Shown here: positions 8,541 through 16,766 of the stretch, piece after piece
Layout: every line of letters begins with the position of its first letter
How positions within the stretch are numbered: position 1 is the first letter of the stretch
Assembly (NCBI GenBank): GCA_020692205.1
Contig: JAIMKV010000027.1
Span: forward strand, 1 to 52,555
Length of the DNA: 52,555 nucleotides
Origin: Myxosarcina sp. GA_180221_E-2-1-MAG-40_15
GTDB taxonomy: Bacteria; Cyanobacteriota; Cyanobacteriia; Cyanobacteriales; Xenococcaceae
Reading direction: 5' to 3'
Translations under genes and position numbers: made by a program
The notes under the pieces: model-generated
What the model was told of the DNA's origin: nothing
What the model saw: the letters and a program-made list of their open reading frames with translations, nothing else
Database searches by the model: none

Positions 8541-8700
8541 CTGTCAACAGGTAAGCCCTAAAGGATGTTACGTTGTCTATCACGGACATTGCACCCTTGT
8601 GGTACTAACTTCGTGTCGCCTACGGCATGGCTTCGCTACGAGATCGACAGAGACAGCACAAACCGTTGGTCAAGTCGCTGCGCTCCAATTCCTGCATTGT
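8541..8700 (-). pseudogene. Remnant of a tnpB (IS200/IS605) zinc-ribbon region
   Basis: Minus-strand translation gives QRFVLSLSIS (8639-8668) and, in the same frame 40 bases on, QGCNVRDRQRNIL (8561-8599). These match the end of TnpB: the stretch before the second half of the zinc ribbon, then the C-x-x-x-DRD-x-N-A-A-x-N-I-L motif. Between them are a TAG stop and a piece of a dispersed repeat (TCGCCTACGGCATGGCTTCG). Only a decayed fragment remains and no start or catalytic RuvC part is recognisable. This reading rests on motif likeness. Confidence 0.5.
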
Positions 8701-8784
8701 TTTGAGAAATTAGGCAAAAGCAAAGCCCAACTTGGTTGAGATACCAAGTTTAAATACAGCTTCAAATAACAATCAAATCATTAA

Positions 8785-8823
8785 GAGTTGGAGCGAAATT
8801 TAAGTAGCTGATCATTCCAACTC
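8785..8823 (-). terminator. Hairpin downstream of frp
   Basis: GAGTTGGA (8785-8792) and TCCAACTC (8816-8823) pair perfectly with a 23-nt loop, about 32 nt after the FRP stop codon. There is no T-run, so termination is only probable. Another 7-bp hairpin lies at 8729-8750. Confidence 0.35.
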
Positions 8824-8854
8824 CTACAGATTAAATATTTAACTAGACCTAGAC

Positions 8855-9175
8855 TTACATTCGTGCTAGGGCTGATATTTTAGATTGCATTTCTGGTTTT
8901 AGCTCCTGTAGCTCATCAAGATGTAGCCATCCTTCTTTGACTAATTGAGCAAAATCAAACAAAATAGTCGAAGAGTTATAGTCATACTTCCCGTCTATTT
9001 CGTATCTTTTGGTACTTAATAAATCGTGTAGATACCATAAATCATTAAGTTCGCTAATCGAACTAGCGCGATCGCGTACACTGGCAATTAGAGCGGAAAT
9101 TTCTCGTTCATAAGCTATATTTAAAGCTTCTTTGACTATTGTTTCTTCAGTTCTAGAATTTTTAGTTTTGCTCAC
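8855..9175 (-). CDS. frp: Fluorescence recovery protein (FRP)
   Basis: FRP binds the active red form of OCP, speeds its return to the orange form and detaches it from phycobilisomes. The 106-aa product has the family core DLWYLHDLLSTKRYEIDGKYD (described here by residues W47, H50, D51 and R57, which match the W50/H53/D54/R60 set studied in Synechocystis FRP), then FAQLVKEG and a C-terminal KISALAR motif. The start is GTG. The gene lies 232 bp downstream of OCP on the same strand, the usual order for OCP1-type loci. Confidence 0.95.
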   Translation of the reverse strand: MSKTKNSRTEETIVKEALNIAYEREISALIASVRDRASSISELNDLWYLHDLLSTKRYEIDGKYDYNSSTILFDFAQLVKEGWLHLDELQELKPEMQSKISALARM

Positions 9176-9407
9176 TTGTACTGATAAATATTAATATCGA
9201 AATTTTGATTTAATAGATTTTTATAAGGATTATTCTAGCATTCAAACCTTCAATTATAGCTTAGTCAAAAAAGCTTGACTGATAACAAATAGTCGATCGC
9301 TTTTGATGATTCGCGATCGACTAAAAATGTATTTGATCAATTACCTCTCTTGAATAAGAGAGGATTAAACCAAGATAATAATCAACGATTGGTCAGCCAG
9401 ATTGGCT

Positions 9408-10367
9408 TTAACCAGCTAAATTAAGTAATTCTTTAGGGGATGCCAAAAGATCAATTGCCACAAAGAAAATTTTGTTTTCCGAATTCAGCAGAAATCTCCA
9501 GGACATATTCATACCCACACCAGCCCCAAACCAAGGAGTCTGTACTTTTCCTGTAACTTTGATTTGAGTATATCCATCTTCAGCAGGTTCAGAAATACCA
9601 CGCTCTGGAGCTAATTTAAGATTAGGACATTCTTCTTTGAAAAATCTTAACACTGCATCTTTGCCAACAATTGGTCTTTTAAAGGGGGGTTGAAGCGCGC
9701 CATCGGGAGTAAATAGTTTGATTAATTCATCAAAATCATTCGCGTTTAACAAATTCATGTAGTTCAATACAGCTGGATTAGTCACTCCAGCAATAGCGAC
9801 TTCAGTTCGCTTAGACATTTCCGTGGGAGGAGCAACTGGTTCATTTACTCTGGTGAAACTGTCCATTTTAGAAGGATCAAATCCCATGTCTAGCACTGTA
9901 TTTCTTAATACAGTAATTTGTTGACCTGAATCTAGTCCTTGGAGAGTTTGCAAGACAGCACTAGCATTAGCTGATAGCTTATAGCCTTTGGGAATAGGAG
10001 CGACAATTCCCTGTTCCATCCATTCTCCCAGACGATACCAAAAGCCTAGTTTAATGTTAGCAGTCCAAGTAGCATAGGTACGGCAAATTGGAGTATCGGC
10101 GCGATTTGCCAGATCGCACATTACTTGAGACTGTTGCTGAAAGTTCATTTTCTTAATTTCATCTAGAGTTGGCTCGGCAAATTGCATATTAGCAGCCCCA
10201 GGAGCAGCAACTGTTACAGTTTTGCCCATTTCTAAATATGCAAACCAAATCCATGCTAATTGGTCTTCTGTACTGAGCTGATTGAATCTAGCTGTTAATG
10301 CTGGTACAGCATCAGCAGATAAGGTATTGGGAAATATGTTACGAGCTGAGTCAATAGTAAATGGCAT
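9408..10367 (-). CDS. ocp: Orange carotenoid protein (OCP1-type)
   Basis: A 319-aa blue-light photoreceptor and energy quencher that binds a keto-carotenoid and attaches to the phycobilisome core when activated. It has the helical N-terminal domain (about 18-165) and the NTF2-like C-terminal domain (about 195-315). Key residues are present: W41, Y44, W110 and R155 in the first domain; Y203, E246, W279 and W290 in the second (Y201, E244, W277 and W288 in Synechocystis). GGAAG lies 7 nt before the ATG. The adjacent frp gene supports an FRP-dependent OCP1. Confidence 0.97.
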   Translation of the reverse strand: MPFTIDSARNIFPNTLSADAVPALTARFNQLSTEDQLAWIWFAYLEMGKTVTVAAPGAANMQFAEPTLDEIKKMNFQQQSQVMCDLANRADTPICRTYATWTANIKLGFWYRLGEWMEQGIVAPIPKGYKLSANASAVLQTLQGLDSGQQITVLRNTVLDMGFDPSKMDSFTRVNEPVAPPTEMSKRTEVAIAGVTNPAVLNYMNLLNANDFDELIKLFTPDGALQPPFKRPIVGKDAVLRFFKEECPNLKLAPERGISEPAEDGYTQIKVTGKVQTPWFGAGVGMNMSWRFLLNSENKIFFVAIDLLASPKELLNLAG

Positions 10368-10613
10368 AAATGATCTTCCAATAAGTTATCGTGCAATTAA
10401 ATTAAACTAACGTTGCTGATTTCAAACGTTAGTTTTATTGTAACCGTGCATAGCGTAAAATTAATTTTTTTTACAAAATCTCTTTTTTTGTTTACATAAC
10501 TTAATTTCTATGGTAAGGCAATAGTTAAGACTATTTAAATTAAAACTAAAATCTTTGATCTATTCATTAAGAGATGTCATTGGTGATAGTAACTTAGTTT
10601 TGATTAATAAAAA
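10368..10613 (-). promoter_or_regulatory. Upstream region of ocp
   Basis: About 250 AT-rich bases before the OCP start, which must include its promoter. T-runs and A-runs are frequent and no single -35/-10 pair stands out. No open frame is seen on either strand. Confidence 0.3.
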
Positions 10614-10675
10614 ATACTTATCCCCAGGAAGGGGAATAGAAGGTATGAAGAGAAGCAAAATAGAACTAATCCTGG
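10614..10675. repeat. IS-end-like repeat, copy 2
   Basis: Contains the hairpin TCCCC-AGGAA-GGGGA followed by an AG-rich tract ending in CTAATCCTG. It is the same sequence type and orientation as 8407-8467. The two copies bracket frp and ocp. Confidence 0.55.
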
Positions 10676-10682
10676 TTGTTCT

Positions 10683-10781
10683 CAACATATTTGCCCAAGC
10701 GATCGCCAGATTAAGATCATCTTAGATAATTGCCTTAAACCAGGAATGATCGGGATTTTGCTCAAGGCGAAAGATAGCTTT
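10683..10781 (-). pseudogene. Possible decayed coding fragment, unknown protein
   Basis: On the minus strand the frame reads KAIFRLEQNPDHSWFKAII, a stop, then DDLNLAIAWANML. A related-looking stretch (NLAQRFQLADLK) continues upstream in another frame. The composition and tract lengths look like protein, but stops and frame changes show it is broken. I cannot name the family. It sits between IS-like repeat copy 2 and the GH116 gene. Confidence 0.3.
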
Positions 10782-10873
10782 AAATCAGCGAGCTGAAATC
10801 TCTGAGCTAAATTCTGGTTAATCAATGATTTTATTGTTATCCTGAATTCTGCTTTATTCAGTAATTTGAGCGT

Positions 10874-13288
10874 ATGACACCTAACCAACAGCCAAGTCCT
10901 CAGATTCCAAATTGTGCCTGGCAGCGTCCCATCGGCAAAGAATGGGAGAATCCTTACACTGTACGCTATGCGAGTAATTTAGATGATGGACCTTGGCATG
11001 GAATGCCGCTAGGGGGTATGGGTGCAGGGTGTATTGGCAGATCGACCAAAGGAGATTTCAATCTCTGGCACTTAGATGGTGGGGAACATATTTTTAAGTC
11101 AATTCCCGCCTGTCAATTTAGCGTTTTTGAACAGACAGAATCAGCAACTCAAGCTTATGCTTTGTGTACCGAAGCACCAGAGGATAATACTTTGTCCCGT
11201 TGGTCTTGGTATCCCAAAGAGCAGGGTTTTTATAGCGCGCTGTATCCCCGCAGTTGGTTTGAGTATCAAGGAGTGTTTGCTACCAACATAACCTGTGAGC
11301 AGTTTTCGCCTATTTGGGCAGAGAATTACCAAGAATCTAGCTATCCAATCGCTAATTTTGACTGGACAGTACACAACCCTACCGATCAGCCGATTACGTT
11401 GAGCATCATGCTGACTTGGCAAAATACTGTCGGCTGGTTTACCAACGCAATTAAATCACCCACAGTTAAGGTGCGAGATGATGGTAGTCCAGAATATGAA
11501 TATCAGCCTAAGTGGCGCGACAGTACAGGCAACTATAACGAATTGATCCAGGATAACTATCGCGTCGGCTGTTTGTTGAATCGGGTGCAGCCTCATGAAT
11601 CAGTACAAGAAGGGGATGGGCAAATGGCGATCGCCTCGATCTATAATCCTAGTGTTGAGTTGTTCTATCTCAGTCGTTGGAATCCTGATGGAGACGGTGC
11701 AGAAGTATGGGACTATTTTGCAGCAGATGGCTCGTTACCCGATCTCCAAGATGAAACCCCCGCCGCGTCTGGTGAACAAATTGCCTGTGCGATCGCCATT
11801 CGGTTTAAGATCATGCCAGGCAAGACTAAGAAAATTCCCTTTACTTTGACTTGGGACTTGCCTATTACTGAATTTAAGCAGGGCATTAATTATTATCGTC
11901 GTTACACGGACTTTTTTGGGCGCAACGGTAAGAATGCCTGGAGTATGATCAGGACTTCTCTTAAACATGGTGACTTATGGCGTGAAAAAATACAGGCTTG
12001 GCAACAGCCAATTTTGCAACGGGATGACTTACCCGACTGGTTTAAGATGGCGTTGTTTAACGAGCTATATTTGCTGGTTGATGGTGGTACTCTTTGGACA
12101 GCAGCTAGTGAAAACGATCCTGTAGGGCAGTTTGGGGTATTGGAGTGCATGGACTATCGCTGGTATGAAAGCCTGGACGTGCGCTTATACGGTTCATTTG
12201 GCTTGATGATGTTGTGGCCACGATTAGATAAATCTGTTTTAGAAGCCTTTGCTAGAGCCATTCCCCATCATGATGATACACCGCGAATTGTCGGTTACGA
12301 TCGCTCTAGTGCCATCAGAAAAGAAGGTGGGGCAACGCCTCACGATCTGGGCGCACCAAATGAACATCCGTGGGAAGAAACTAACTATACTTCCTATCAG
12401 GATTGTAATCAGTGGAAAGATTTACCCAGCGATTTTGTTTTGCAAGTATACCGAGACTATCTGCTAACAGGCGATCGAGATACTGACTTTCTCTGGGAAT
12501 GTTGGTACAGTATTACTCAAACCTTGGCATATCTTAAGAAATTTGATCGCGACAACGATGGCATTCCCGAAAACTCTGGCGCACCCGATCAAACTTTTGA
12601 TGACTGGAAGTTAAGAGGCATAAGTGCCTATTGTGGTGGACTATGGATTGCCGCCTTGGAAGCAGCAATTAAGATAGGCAAAATTCTGCTCGACAATCCG
12701 CCTCAGAATCTCCATCTACAGCCAGTCGATTTTCCCACAGATATCGAAAATACAATTAAGAACTATCATAGCTGGTTGCAGCAAGCGCGATCGCTTTATC
12801 ATGATGCTCTGTGGAATGGCGAATACTACCGCCTCGATACTGAAAGTGGCTCTAATGCAGTGATGGCAGATCAACTCTGTGGACAATTTTATGCTCGTTT
12901 ATTAAATTTACCTGACGTAGTTGAAGAACAATACACCAAGTCTACTTTAAACAAAATTTATGATGCCTGTTTCCTCAAGTTTTATAACGGAAAATATGGC
13001 GCAGCTAATGGGGTGTTGCCTGATGGAAGTCCAGTTAATCCCAATGATACTCATCCTTTAGAAGTCTGGACAGGAATCAACTTTGGTTTAGCTGCTTTTA
13101 TGGTGCAAATGGGTATGAAGGAAGAGGCTTTTAGGTTAGCTGAAACTGTAGTTAAGCAAGTATACGAAAACGGCTTACAGTTTCGTACTCCTGAAGCAAT
13201 TACCGCAGTTGGTACTTTTCGCGCTTCTCATTATTTGAGAGCGATGGCTATTTGGGGGATTTATGGTGTTTTGTGTGGTTGGGAGTAA
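10874..13288 (+). CDS. GH116-family glycoside hydrolase (GBA2-like glucosylceramidase/beta-glucosidase)
   Basis: An 804-aa protein resembling non-lysosomal glucosylceramidase and bacterial GH116 enzymes, which cleave beta-glucosides or beta-xylosides with retention. The N-terminal part (about 20-330) is the beta-sandwich domain and contains the family signature LGGMGAGCIGRS. The C-terminal (alpha/alpha)6 barrel carries the nucleophile motif LECMDYRWYESLDV (E424) and the acid/base region APDQTFDDW (D572 or D576) followed by SAYCGGLWIAAL. No signal peptide or membrane helix is evident, so it is probably cytosolic. The natural substrate in cyanobacteria is not known. It stands alone, divergent from ocp. 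Confidence 0.9.
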   Translation: MTPNQQPSPQIPNCAWQRPIGKEWENPYTVRYASNLDDGPWHGMPLGGMGAGCIGRSTKGDFNLWHLDGGEHIFKSIPACQFSVFEQTESATQAYALCTEAPEDNTLSRWSWYPKEQGFYSALYPRSWFEYQGVFATNITCEQFSPIWAENYQESSYPIANFDWTVHNPTDQPITLSIMLTWQNTVGWFTNAIKSPTVKVRDDGSPEYEYQPKWRDSTGNYNELIQDNYRVGCLLNRVQPHESVQEGDGQMAIASIYNPSVELFYLSRWNPDGDGAEVWDYFAADGSLPDLQDETPAASGEQIACAIAIRFKIMPGKTKKIPFTLTWDLPITEFKQGINYYRRYTDFFGRNGKNAWSMIRTSLKHGDLWREKIQAWQQPILQRDDLPDWFKMALFNELYLLVDGGTLWTAASENDPVGQFGVLECMDYRWYESLDVRLYGSFGLMMLWPRLDKSVLEAFARAIPHHDDTPRIVGYDRSSAIRKEGGATPHDLGAPNEHPWEETNYTSYQDCNQWKDLPSDFVLQVYRDYLLTGDRDTDFLWECWYSITQTLAYLKKFDRDNDGIPENSGAPDQTFDDWKLRGISAYCGGLWIAALEAAIKIGKILLDNPPQNLHLQPVDFPTDIENTIKNYHSWLQQARSLYHDALWNGEYYRLDTESGSNAVMADQLCGQFYARLLNLPDVVEEQYTKSTLNKIYDACFLKFYNGKYGAANGVLPDGSPVNPNDTHPLEVWTGINFGLAAFMVQMGMKEEAFRLAETVVKQVYENGLQFRTPEAITAVGTFRASHYLRAMAIWGIYGVLCGWE

Positions 13289-13400
13289 TCTCGCGTCCTA
13301 AAGGTCCTAAAGGATTAGCTTCGCGTCACTAGCTTCGCGTCGCAAAGGCGTTTATCCCCGTCACATATGGGGGCAGAGGCGCAAAGGATTTAATCACTTA
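13289..13400. repeat. Cluster of short dispersed repeats
   Basis: GTCCTAAAGG occurs twice in tandem, followed by AGCTTCGCGTC twice and then GCAAAGGCG. The same words recur at 8532-8640 and 17419-17462. CCCC-GTCACATAT-GGGG forms a small hairpin near 13357-13373. This is a dispersed repeat of the type common in cyanobacterial intergenic DNA. Confidence 0.55.
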
Positions 13401-13491
13401 CTAAGAAACATCATGGAACAAGAAGCAATAGATATTGATGATTATCCCTCTAAAACTATTTATGTTCGTTTAAGTCGAATTTAAAATACCA

Positions 13492-13953
13492 TTGAAAATT
13501 TTAATTACTATTTTCCTAATATTTCCTCTTCTTGCGGGATGCCAGGGAATATTCCTAGACTGCACAAGTAAACAGACTACCAATCACAGACATCTTAAAC
13601 GTTTAATCAAGACCAAAAAATGTACTAATTGCTACTTAGGTGATGCCGATTTAAGGAGTGCCGATTTAAATGGTGTAGATCTATCTGGATCTTATTTAGT
13701 TAAAGCGGTTTTAGATGATGCCGATTTAAGGAATGCTAATCTCAGTAATACTCAATTTAGTTGGTACGATATGAATACTGGTGCTGGAGAAAATGGTTAT
13801 ATTGGACCACCCACTAGTTGTCAAGTAGATTTGTCAGCTTCACTCAAAAGAGCAAATCTAAGCGGTGCAAAATTAAGTGGTGCTAATTTGAGAGATGCTG
13901 AGTTGCAAGGAGCAAATTTACAAGCTACCAATTTATCAGGTACTAACCTATGA
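13492..13953 (+). CDS. Pentapeptide-repeat lipoprotein
   Basis: A 153-aa protein with a lipoprotein signal peptide (hydrophobic run ILITIFLIFPLL, lipobox LAGC with Cys at about 17). A Cys-containing linker follows, then two blocks of A(D/N)LxX pentapeptides (about 50-88 and 117-153) that build a right-handed beta-helix. A non-repeat insert of about 28 residues with GPPTSC lies between the blocks. The start appears to be TTG at 13492, since no ATG precedes the signal peptide. The protein ends abruptly within the repeat (SGTNL), so a C-terminal truncation is possible. It should be anchored to a membrane; the function is unknown. Confidence 0.75.
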   Translation: MKILITIFLIFPLLAGCQGIFLDCTSKQTTNHRHLKRLIKTKKCTNCYLGDADLRSADLNGVDLSGSYLVKAVLDDADLRNANLSNTQFSWYDMNTGAGENGYIGPPTSCQVDLSASLKRANLSGAKLSGANLRDAELQGANLQATNLSGTNL

Positions 13954-14018
13954 TTAAAGACGTAGAGAGAAGCCAAGGCGATCGCATTTTTATTTTTTTT
14001 ATTTAAATATTTAGAAAT

Positions 14019-14246
14019 TTATAAAAGTTTCAGGAAACTATCTAAATCTATTTTTGCTTGCTTGAGAATTTTAGCTAACGTAGAACGCTTTACTGGTTTA
14101 TGTGCAGGGACGGTTATTTTAAGAATTTCATCAGATAATTTCTTTTCTAGTCTAATGTGACTACCACGTTGGCGAACAACTATCCAGCCATCTCTTCTTA
14201 AAGCAGCAATAATTTTCTGGTAAGAAAGACTGGGGACTTTGCTCAT
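14019..14246 (-). CDS. hicA: HicA-family toxin (mRNA interferase)
   Basis: A 75-aa double-stranded-RNA-binding-fold protein of the HicA family, whose members cleave mRNA when not bound by HicB. The core LRRDGWIVVRQRGSHIRLEK contains the conserved catalytic histidine (H30) after RQRGS. Its ATG overlaps the stop of hicB (ATGA-type overlap of 4 bp), so the pair is translationally coupled with the antitoxin first. Both genes look intact. Confidence 0.93.
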   Translation of the reverse strand: MSKVPSLSYQKIIAALRRDGWIVVRQRGSHIRLEKKLSDEILKITVPAHKPVKRSTLAKILKQAKIDLDSFLKLL

Positions 14247-14446
14247 ATAACTAATTCTCGGACAATCAGATTTTTGTCGTCTGCAATATCTGTTTCTACA
14301 GGTTCGAGATAAAGTTTGATCGCCTCTCGAATATTCTCTAAGGCTTCATCAATATTGTCTCCCTCACTGATACAACCTGGTAAAGCAGGGACATAGACAG
14401 TGTACCCCCCTTCGTCACTAGATTCTAAAAAAACTTGTAGTTTCAT
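14243..14446 (-). CDS. hicB: HicB-family antitoxin
   Basis: A 67-aa short HicB protein with the degenerate RNase-H-like core: GGYTVYVPALPGCISEGD and then EALENIREAIKLYL. No separate DNA-binding domain is visible in the short C-terminus. It neutralises the HicA toxin encoded directly downstream (4-bp overlap). AGGAAG lies 7 nt before the ATG. A second, decayed hicB lies just upstream. Confidence 0.93.
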   Translation of the reverse strand: MKLQVFLESSDEGGYTVYVPALPGCISEGDNIDEALENIREAIKLYLEPVETDIADDKNLIVRELVI

Positions 14447-14478
14447 AATTTCTTCCTATATTTAGCAATTTAAACAAT

Positions 14479-14698
14479 TCATGCCGATCTTTTTACTTCA
14501 ACGTATACAACAGATCTATTTGATTGAGGAATTGATTCTCTATTTTTCTGTAAGTCTTCTAAATGCAATTCTATTACTTCTTAAATTGAAAGTTTGACTT
14601 CATGTGGTGTATCATTTACTGCAACGCAGCTAGGTAAATCGTGAACATAAGCACCGTAACTAGTTTTTACTTTCAACAATGATTACAGCGTATCCCAT
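14479..14698 (-). pseudogene. Decayed second hicB antitoxin gene
   Basis: Minus-strand reading from the ATG at 14698 gives MGYAVIIVESKN and a stop. In the next frame the same protein continues as SYGAYVHDLPSCVAVND, then HEVKLSI, an in-frame TAA, EVIELHLEDL and VVYVEVKRSA. This is the longer HicB/DUF1902-type antitoxin pattern (YAV-IE, YGAYVPDLPGC, EAIELHLE, YVEV) with one frameshift and one nonsense mutation. No matching hicA accompanies it. It lies directly upstream of the intact hicBA pair. Confidence 0.75.
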
Positions 14699-14790
14699 GA
14701 GTTAATCTTTTTTTATTTGTACTTTCTAAATACTTTTTAGAATACTAACAACAGTCTCAACCAGTTAATATTATTTACTATAGTTAAAAT

Positions 14791-16386
14791 TTACCAATCA
14801 TCTTCTAACTGCGCCACCATCTCTTCCACTACTTCGGCTTCTTCTCCCTCATCGAGATCTTCATCACCCCAGGCTTCGGATAATGGTTGTACTACTTTAG
14901 AGATCGCATCTTGGACAAAAGATTTGACAAACTCATCCCGCCGACTGAGTTGAAACTGTTGCTGCACCACTTCTGTTATGCCTCCGTCTCCCCAATCAAG
15001 GTTGCGCCTAAAATATTCAATAAAGCTTTTACCGGCAATGCGAGTTAGGTAGGCAGCAGATACAGCCTGAATCGCTTTCCCGACAACATAAGTGGCAAAG
15101 TGGAACTGGAGGGCTTTAGCCAAGATATCTACCGCACCTTTAACTACGCCCAAGCTAACCAAAGTTTTACCAAGAGATAAGGCTAATTCTTTACCCTGTT
15201 CGAGATCGAGTTCAATATTATAGATTCTGCCGATTTCGATGACCATTTGGGCATTAACCGCCGCGGTAGCTAACATATCTATTACTGGTACAGGAGTGAC
15301 AGCGATTACTCCTGCACTAATCCACTGATAGCGATCAATTATCTTATCTGATTCTCGACGACGCTGCTTCTCGATAATAGTGCGGGCTTCTTCTCCTAGG
15401 CGGTGAGACTGAAGCAAGATGTTATCGGCAATTAAATCTTCTCCCTCTGCGCGCAATACTGCTACTAGTCTTTTAATTAACGGTAAGATCTCCACAGGAG
15501 GATCAATAATTTCGCCGTTGGCTAACTGAACTGGTTGGGGATTGGCGCAAATGGCGGTTACGTCACTAGATGAAATGAAAGGCTTGACTCTTTCTTTTAG
15601 TCTGCCCAGGATTATTTCTCGATCTTCATCGGTATAAAGATCGGTTTTATTAAAGACTAAAAGCGATCGCTTACCAATTTCTGCTAAAGTTTTTAATGGC
15701 TCGTATTCTGACTGTCGTAGATCGTTATCCACGGTAAATACCAGCAAATCTGCTTCGGTGGCTAGCTGTTTGGCTACTTTTTCTCGTTCTGTTCCCGCAA
15801 CTCCTGCTTCTAGAATACCAGGGGTGTCAATAATGAGAATTTCTCTGCCTACTCCTTTAAGCTTCAAACTATAGGTTTCTCCTTGAGTCGTTGTTCCCAT
15901 GATCGGGTTGGTTTCTCCGACGATTTCCCCCACTAAAGCATTAACTAAAGAAGTTTTTCCTGCCGATCCTGTACCAAAGATCACTACCTTGACTTCTCCT
16001 CGTTGGAGATCTGCTTCGATTTGTCGAGATCTACCTAATAAGGCTTTTTGGGTAATTTTGTCCTGTATTTGCCCTACCTGCTGTTTTAATGCCTGAAGAT
16101 TTTGGGCTGCTACCTGAGTTTTTTCTTCGGGAACTCTAATTCGTTTAGCACTGCGTTTATTTTTCTTGCGTCGGGAATTACGGGTAGATTTATTAATGTA
16201 ATAAACATAGCCTCCCATAATTAATCCAATTAAGACAATTACTAATAGCAGCAGTAAATTAGCCAAAATGGGGGCGGTAAAAGAGATCTGCATGTATAGA
16301 TGAGACAGAGATGTCACCAACCAGATCGATAATCCCAGAATGACGCTCAAACCAAGAAATAGAGCTACTATACGAAACAAAGACAT
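14791..16386 (-). CDS. Membrane-associated GTPase with DUF697 domain
   Basis: A 531-aa protein. Two hydrophobic helices lie near the N-terminus (about 7-30 and 38-64), followed by a basic segment (RRKKNKRSAKR) and a GTPase domain: P-loop FGTGSAGKTS at 137-146, DTPG at 187-190 and NKTD at 246-249. A DUF697 domain lies about 340-480, with an acidic C-terminal tail. DUF697 GTPases are widespread in cyanobacteria and plastids; their role is not settled, although membrane or ribosome-linked functions have been suggested. It is divergent from the rhomboid gene. Confidence 0.88.
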   Translation of the reverse strand: MSLFRIVALFLGLSVILGLSIWLVTSLSHLYMQISFTAPILANLLLLLVIVLIGLIMGGYVYYINKSTRNSRRKKNKRSAKRIRVPEEKTQVAAQNLQALKQQVGQIQDKITQKALLGRSRQIEADLQRGEVKVVIFGTGSAGKTSLVNALVGEIVGETNPIMGTTTQGETYSLKLKGVGREILIIDTPGILEAGVAGTEREKVAKQLATEADLLVFTVDNDLRQSEYEPLKTLAEIGKRSLLVFNKTDLYTDEDREIILGRLKERVKPFISSSDVTAICANPQPVQLANGEIIDPPVEILPLIKRLVAVLRAEGEDLIADNILLQSHRLGEEARTIIEKQRRRESDKIIDRYQWISAGVIAVTPVPVIDMLATAAVNAQMVIEIGRIYNIELDLEQGKELALSLGKTLVSLGVVKGAVDILAKALQFHFATYVVGKAIQAVSAAYLTRIAGKSFIEYFRRNLDWGDGGITEVVQQQFQLSRRDEFVKSFVQDAISKVVQPLSEAWGDEDLDEGEEAEVVEEMVAQLEDDW

Positions 16387-16766
16387 TTGTAGTCGATCAA
16401 AACAGAGGTAATCTACTTATATTAGCGACTTTAGATCAATTTAATGGGGATGATTGTCCGACTCAGTCAAAGAATATTAGTCTCTCAACAATTTTACCCT
16501 GAGCTAAAAGTCCTGATCTTGTTAAATAACAGTTCAGTACAGTTGTTTGTTAATAATAAAAGTATTTGGTTTATCTTATTGAAGCAAAATAAGACTGTAT
16601 GATAACTCCATTACTAGCTTTGATTTAGTTGCAACTTCTGGTTTTTTAATTGGTTGATCTTGTTGATAATTATCTACTTAGCGATTAGTAGCGATCGCTC
16701 TTGATCTTAATCTCTACCTCAAACTTAGGCTAACAAAGGTATTAATCTTAAAATATTAATTTTTGC
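16387..16766. other. Divergent intergenic region (380 bp)
   Basis: The spacer between the divergent GTPase and rhomboid genes. It is AT-rich with one HIP1 octamer. No RNA gene, hairpin terminator or hidden frame is evident; it should carry both promoters. Confidence 0.35.

Noticed and set aside
10682-10888. 68-codon minus-strand frame starting inside the GH116 gene
   Set aside because: The N-terminal part is antisense to GH116; only the downstream segment looks like a decayed gene and is reported as such.
13413-13484. 23-codon frame MEQEAIDIDDYPSKTIYVRL just before the pentapeptide lipoprotein
   Set aside because: Too short to support as a gene, with no family likeness; it may be the leader region of the lipoprotein gene.
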